36,395 nt of DNA, from contig JADHXR010000075.1 of assembly GCA_016782865.1 (NCBI GenBank), positions 1 through 36,395 on the forward strand, read 5' to 3'. The position numbers and the translations under genes were made by a program. Below, piece by piece: positions 33,242-36,395 of this stretch. Source of the stretch: Phycisphaerae bacterium. GTDB lineage: Bacteria > Planctomycetota > Phycisphaerae > Sedimentisphaerales > Anaerobacaceae. Under the pieces are notes generated by a model. That model was not told where the DNA came from, ran no database searches, and saw only the letters and a program-made list of their open reading frames with translations. Positions within the stretch are counted from its first letter, which is position 1, and every line of letters begins with the position of its first letter.

Positions 33242-34606
33242 ATGGCGCCGGAAGATAAAGTGGAAAGAGCAATCCGAGAGAAGCTCAGTTTCACCGCTGC
33301 CGCAAAGCTGCGCAACCGCATGTTGGCTCGCGTCCTGGACGCCCTGAAGAGATCGCAGGGAAGGGGCCAGAGCGTGCTTACACTGATCATCGCAAAAGAA
33401 CTGCGGCATAGCCTTTTCAGTTATAAGTTCTCGATCGTGACAGTTCTCTCCACGGTATTGATTCTCGCCAGCACATACGTCATGTATCGGGACTACTGTC
33501 TGGCCAGGGACAACTATGAGGTCTTACGGTCGGAATCCGACGAGGCTATTGCCGTTATTCCGCCCACACCGTTGTCCATCTTTGCCAGGGGCCTTGATGA
33601 GAATCTATGTCGGTCCTTTGGCGTGGGCGGCACAAATATCGAGGTCAGCGAGAAACAGCAGTCGGTGAACGAAATCTTCAAACTGTTCACAGCGCCCGAC
33701 CTGCTTTACATCATCAAGGTGATACTATCTCTCTGCGCTATGCTGTTTGCCTTCGACATGATTTCCGGCGAAAAGGAGACAGGAACGCTGCGGCAATCGC
33801 TCAGCGGGAGCCTGGCAAGGCCGATCCTCATCATCGGCAAATGGGTCGGCGGATTCGCCAGTTTCATCCTGCCCTTCTTCATCGCTGTACTTCTCGGTAC
33901 GATTCTCGTGACCCTATCGCCTAAGGTGGATATGAGCGCCCAGGATTGGGCCAAGATGGGCCTGTTTCTCTTGAGCAGTACAATCTATTTGGCGGTCTTC
34001 TTTTCCCTGGGTCTATTGGTCTCGTGCCTTACGCACCAGTCCTCCTCGTCGCTGGTCATCTCCTTATTCGTCTGGACGACTCTTGTATTTGTTATTCCGA
34101 ACCTGGGCAATGTTCTGGCCCGGCAACTTGTCGAGTTGCCGACGGTTCAGCAGCTTGAATTGAGACGTACCTATAACAGGCGGAAGGCGTACTTTGAGAG
34201 AAACAGGGCGGATGGTCTTGAGAGGAGAAGAATCGGCGAGCGGGCTAGGGCGGAAGCTGATCAAGTTAGCGAGGAGTATCGCAACCGTTTCAATAGACTG
34301 GCCATGATATCTCAGAATATCACCCGAATATCTCCGGCGGCGGCATTCACCTTCCTGGCAACCGACACGATGGGAACCGGGATGGCGGAAGAACGAAGGT
34401 TGAAGAGGGCAGTCTTGCAATACAACCACACCATAAGGAATTGGCCTGGTAGAAGGGACAGGTACCCAGTTTTCAGTTATCAGCGCAGCTCGTGCAGGGA
34501 GGCGCTGGGCCCGGGGGGGCTGGGCAATTTATTGATACTCGTTTTGCTTGGCATACTATCTTGCACAGGGGCGTATGTGGCCTTTATGCGGTATGACGTG
34601 CGCTGA
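33242..34606 (+). CDS. ABC-2 type exporter permease 1, with unusual N-terminal segment
   Basis: A 454-aa permease. The cytoplasmic N-terminus at 1-45 (MAPEDKVERAIREKLSF, RMLARVLDALKRSQ) is followed by the permease start IIAKELRHSLFSYKFSIVTVLS (about 49-70) with the first membrane segment. A periplasmic stretch of about 85-150 follows. Then comes the conserved MLFAFDMISGEKETGTLRQSLSGSLARPILIIGKW core (about 172-206) of ABC-2/GldF-like permeases, further membrane segments, a charged helical region at 300-345 and a last membrane segment ending AYVAFMRYDVR. The first 40 residues resemble a segment I recall from the start of planctomycete anti-sigma-like proteins and are not part of usual permeases. 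GAGGTG precedes the ATG. It pairs with the second permease and the ATPase. Confidence 0.85.
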   Translation: MAPEDKVERAIREKLSFTAAAKLRNRMLARVLDALKRSQGRGQSVLTLIIAKELRHSLFSYKFSIVTVLSTVLILASTYVMYRDYCLARDNYEVLRSESDEAIAVIPPTPLSIFARGLDENLCRSFGVGGTNIEVSEKQQSVNEIFKLFTAPDLLYIIKVILSLCAMLFAFDMISGEKETGTLRQSLSGSLARPILIIGKWVGGFASFILPFFIAVLLGTILVTLSPKVDMSAQDWAKMGLFLLSSTIYLAVFFSLGLLVSCLTHQSSSSLVISLFVWTTLVFVIPNLGNVLARQLVELPTVQQLELRRTYNRRKAYFERNRADGLERRRIGERARAEADQVSEEYRNRFNRLAMISQNITRISPAAAFTFLATDTMGTGMAEERRLKRAVLQYNHTIRNWPGRRDRYPVFSYQRSSCREALGPGGLGNLLILVLLGILSCTGAYVAFMRYDVR

Positions 34607-34627
34607 CTTTAGAAACAGGAAAAGACT

Positions 34628-36238
34628 ATGTTGAAGACAATCATTTCAAAAGAGTTTTTGAAGAATATCCCACGCTTGTTGAAGGCAGGCTTCTCAAAAG
34701 AGTCTCTGAAGAATGCCCCACGGTTGTTGAAGGCAACCGTTGCAAAAGAGCTTTTGAAGATTTGCCATACTCTACGGTTGTTGAAGGTAATCAGTGCACG
34801 AGAGTTCTTGAACAATCTTCTAAATCTGCGGTTCATCATGGGTCTCCTCCTGTGCGTCGTTATCACCGTTGCCTGTATGGCTATTCTGGCCCATGATTAC
34901 CGGCAGGAACTGGCCGATTACGACGATCGGGTCAATATGCAGGATGACTTCCTGAGCAATTATGCCACCCATGGAGCGCTTTTCTGGACGAATCGCCATC
35001 CAAAGCCGCCGGAAAGGTTCCGGCCCCTCATCATGGGCACTGTTCGCGACAACGCTTTGGCTTCTTTCGATGCCAATCCCTTGCCCATACTCTTTCCGTA
35101 TCTCGATTTTCTTTTCATCGTGACGATCGTCATGAGTCTGCTGGCGCTACTGTTCTCTTACGATGCCGTGACAGGAGAGCGTCAGAGGGGCACCCTGAGG
35201 CAGGTGATATCCAATTCTATATCCAGAACAACGATTCTCTGTGGCAAATTCATCGGAGGCACCGCCAGCCTGCTGATCCCATTCATCCTGGCGCTACTGG
35301 TCGGCGTGCTCTATATCAACCTTGATCCTACCATCCAATGGGATGGTTCAGCATGGGCGGAACTTGGTCTGCTGACCGCAGCTTCCATTACGTTCGTCAC
35401 GCTATTCTATCTCTTGGGGCTTATGGTATCGACATTGTCCCGATACTCAGCCGTCTCGATTCTGAACTGCCTCTTCCTTTGGGTGCTGCTGATTCTGGTG
35501 ATTCCCAACATATGCCCCTATGTCTCAGCCCAGATCTATCGTATTCCATCGATCAAGGAGACTGAAAGGCGCAATCGGGAAATTGAACGCCGTTCCTTAG
35601 AGCTGGCACGGAAACTTCAAACAGAGGTTATCAAAGAATTTCGAAGCAAGTACGGCAAGCTCTTCGCTGAATGGGAATCGATGAAATTGGCAGGCGTCGG
35701 GGACGCTGGACCCGAACATCGAAAAGCAGCCCAGCAGCGAGCCGCCGACCCCGAATTCAGGGCCATGATAGACGCTTTTCGTGAGGAGAGTTCGCGGGCA
35801 ACGCGCCCTGCCTTCCGTGCCAGAGGGAAAGAGGAGAAGATACTTTGGGGAGACCTGGAGAGAAAGGCTGCCCAGCAAACGAAGCTTGCGAGATACCTGG
35901 CCTGCATTTCACCTCTGGCAGATTTCGTTTACGTTGCCAGAGATCTGACAGGTACGGGCCTGCGCGCCTTGAAGCACTTCGAACGAGTCGATGGCGAATA
36001 CAGAGGCCGGGTATGGAAGTATGCGGACAAGAAGTTGGAGGAAGGGAGAGAAAAGAACCCGGCATTTAACAGAGAATCCTTCATAGATTTAAGCAACCGG
36101 CCGCGCTTTGCGTTCAAAGAGGAAGCGCTGAGAGACAAACTAGGCGCAGTGCTGCCTTACTGGGGGATACTCGTCGCATTTAATGTGGTGTTCTTTGTCG
36201 CCGCGTTTGCGGGATTCATGCGATACGACGTACGCTGA
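34628..36238 (+). CDS. ABC-2 type exporter permease 2, with fourfold N-terminal repeat
   Basis: A 536-aa permease paralogous to permease 1 (shared LFSYDAVTGERQRGTLRQVISNSISRTTILCGKF core and identical FMRYDVR end). The cytoplasmic start is four copies of one amphipathic unit of 16-18 residues: units at 34628-34675, 34676-34723, 34724-34777 and 34778-34831, each of the form LLK-x-x-x-(S/A)-(K/R)-E-x-L-(K/N)...R. The fourth copy (ISAREFLNNLLNLRF) leads into the first membrane segment and looks like the ancestral N-terminus. A long charged helical insert at about 310-410 precedes the last segments. It starts 21 bp after permease 1 with AGGAAAAG upstream of the ATG. Confidence 0.87.
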   Translation: MLKTIISKEFLKNIPRLLKAGFSKESLKNAPRLLKATVAKELLKICHTLRLLKVISAREFLNNLLNLRFIMGLLLCVVITVACMAILAHDYRQELADYDDRVNMQDDFLSNYATHGALFWTNRHPKPPERFRPLIMGTVRDNALASFDANPLPILFPYLDFLFIVTIVMSLLALLFSYDAVTGERQRGTLRQVISNSISRTTILCGKFIGGTASLLIPFILALLVGVLYINLDPTIQWDGSAWAELGLLTAASITFVTLFYLLGLMVSTLSRYSAVSILNCLFLWVLLILVIPNICPYVSAQIYRIPSIKETERRNREIERRSLELARKLQTEVIKEFRSKYGKLFAEWESMKLAGVGDAGPEHRKAAQQRAADPEFRAMIDAFREESSRATRPAFRARGKEEKILWGDLERKAAQQTKLARYLACISPLADFVYVARDLTGTGLRALKHFERVDGEYRGRVWKYADKKLEEGREKNPAFNRESFIDLSNRPRFAFKEEALRDKLGAVLPYWGILVAFNVVFFVAAFAGFMRYDVR

Positions 36239-36290
36239 TGCAACTGTGTATTAACCAAAGTATAGCTGCTGAAAAGAATGGAAGAGAAGA

Positions 36291-36395
36291 ATGATTGAGA
36301 TCAATGAACTGACGAAGCGCTATGAGGACGGCGTGCTGGCGCTGGATCATGCGACGTACACGATCCAGCCGGGCGAGATCTTCTGCCTGCTCGGT
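36291..36395 (+). CDS. ABC exporter ATP-binding protein, N-terminal part, cut by window edge
   Basis: An ATG at 36291 with GGAAGAG upstream opens MIEINELTKRYEDGVLALDH and continues to GEIFCLLG, 35 codons up to the window edge. This is the standard start of an ABC-2 exporter ATPase, just before the Walker A loop. It is the expected motor of the two permeases, 52 bp downstream. Confidence 0.88.
   Translation, partial: MIEINELTKRYEDGVLALDHATYTIQPGEIFCLLG

Overview
The window reads as a chromosomal segment of an anaerobic, acetyl-CoA-pathway bacterium, most likely a Planctomycetota of the Phycisphaerae type. The clues are a Ni-CO dehydrogenase/acetyl-CoA synthase cluster, a tungstate/molybdate uptake operon, secreted proteins with planctomycete-style domains (a LamG-like C-terminal remnant, a secreted GATase-like protein, a permease carrying a planctomycete-type N-terminal segment) and a split pair of GroELs. 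The lineage is an inference from gene content, not a database result. No tRNA, rRNA, CRISPR array or intact transposon was seen.

Region 1 (1-8752, minus strand) is a C1 and metal-cofactor block. In transcription order it holds a small Cys-motif protein, wtpA, wtpB, wtpC, a MobB-MobA fusion, a DUF3786 protein, cooC (nickel insertion), cooS (CO dehydrogenase) and the start of acsB (acetyl-CoA synthase, cut by the window edge). Good sigma70-type promoters precede the wtp operon and cooC, and a weaker one precedes cooS. Together these genes import W/Mo oxyanions, build the guanylated pterin cofactor used by formate dehydrogenase-type enzymes, and make and mature the CODH/ACS that fixes CO2 to acetyl-CoA.

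Region 2 (8853-14924, minus strand) is a tightly overlapping phosphorelay cluster: a CheY-like regulator, a membrane histidine kinase with a duplicated membrane unit, a receiver-kinase hybrid, a second CheY-like regulator, a receiver-PAS protein with a degenerate kinase core, and a 61-codon kinase tail remnant.

Region 3 (14925-19900, plus strand) has mlaE-mlaF without mlaD, a secreted protein whose frame runs through an in-frame TGA with a hairpin just behind it (candidate selenocysteine), a CsgG-like lipoprotein, a bidirectional terminator, the decayed tail of a secreted protein, and about 460 bp of mostly non-coding DNA.

Region 4 (19954-25986, plus strand) is a chaperone block: groEL1-groES-groEL2-dnaJ-grpE-fmdB-like. 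A 193-bp element sits between groEL2 and dnaJ: two inverted arrays of 7-bp units flank the 5' half of a four-helix-bundle (23S rRNA intervening-sequence-protein type) gene. Other heptamer arrays with different words lie at 769-796 and 15162-15210.

Region 5 (26166-36395, plus strand) is a self-contained sigma54 circuit: a soluble GAF histidine kinase, an NtrC-type activator, two tandem palindromic enhancer-like sites and a near-consensus -24/-12 promoter. These sit in front of an exporter operon encoding a TolC-like outer membrane protein, a membrane-anchored NEW3-domain protein, a small membrane-anchored protein with tandem repeats, two ABC-2 permeases and the start of an ABC ATPase.
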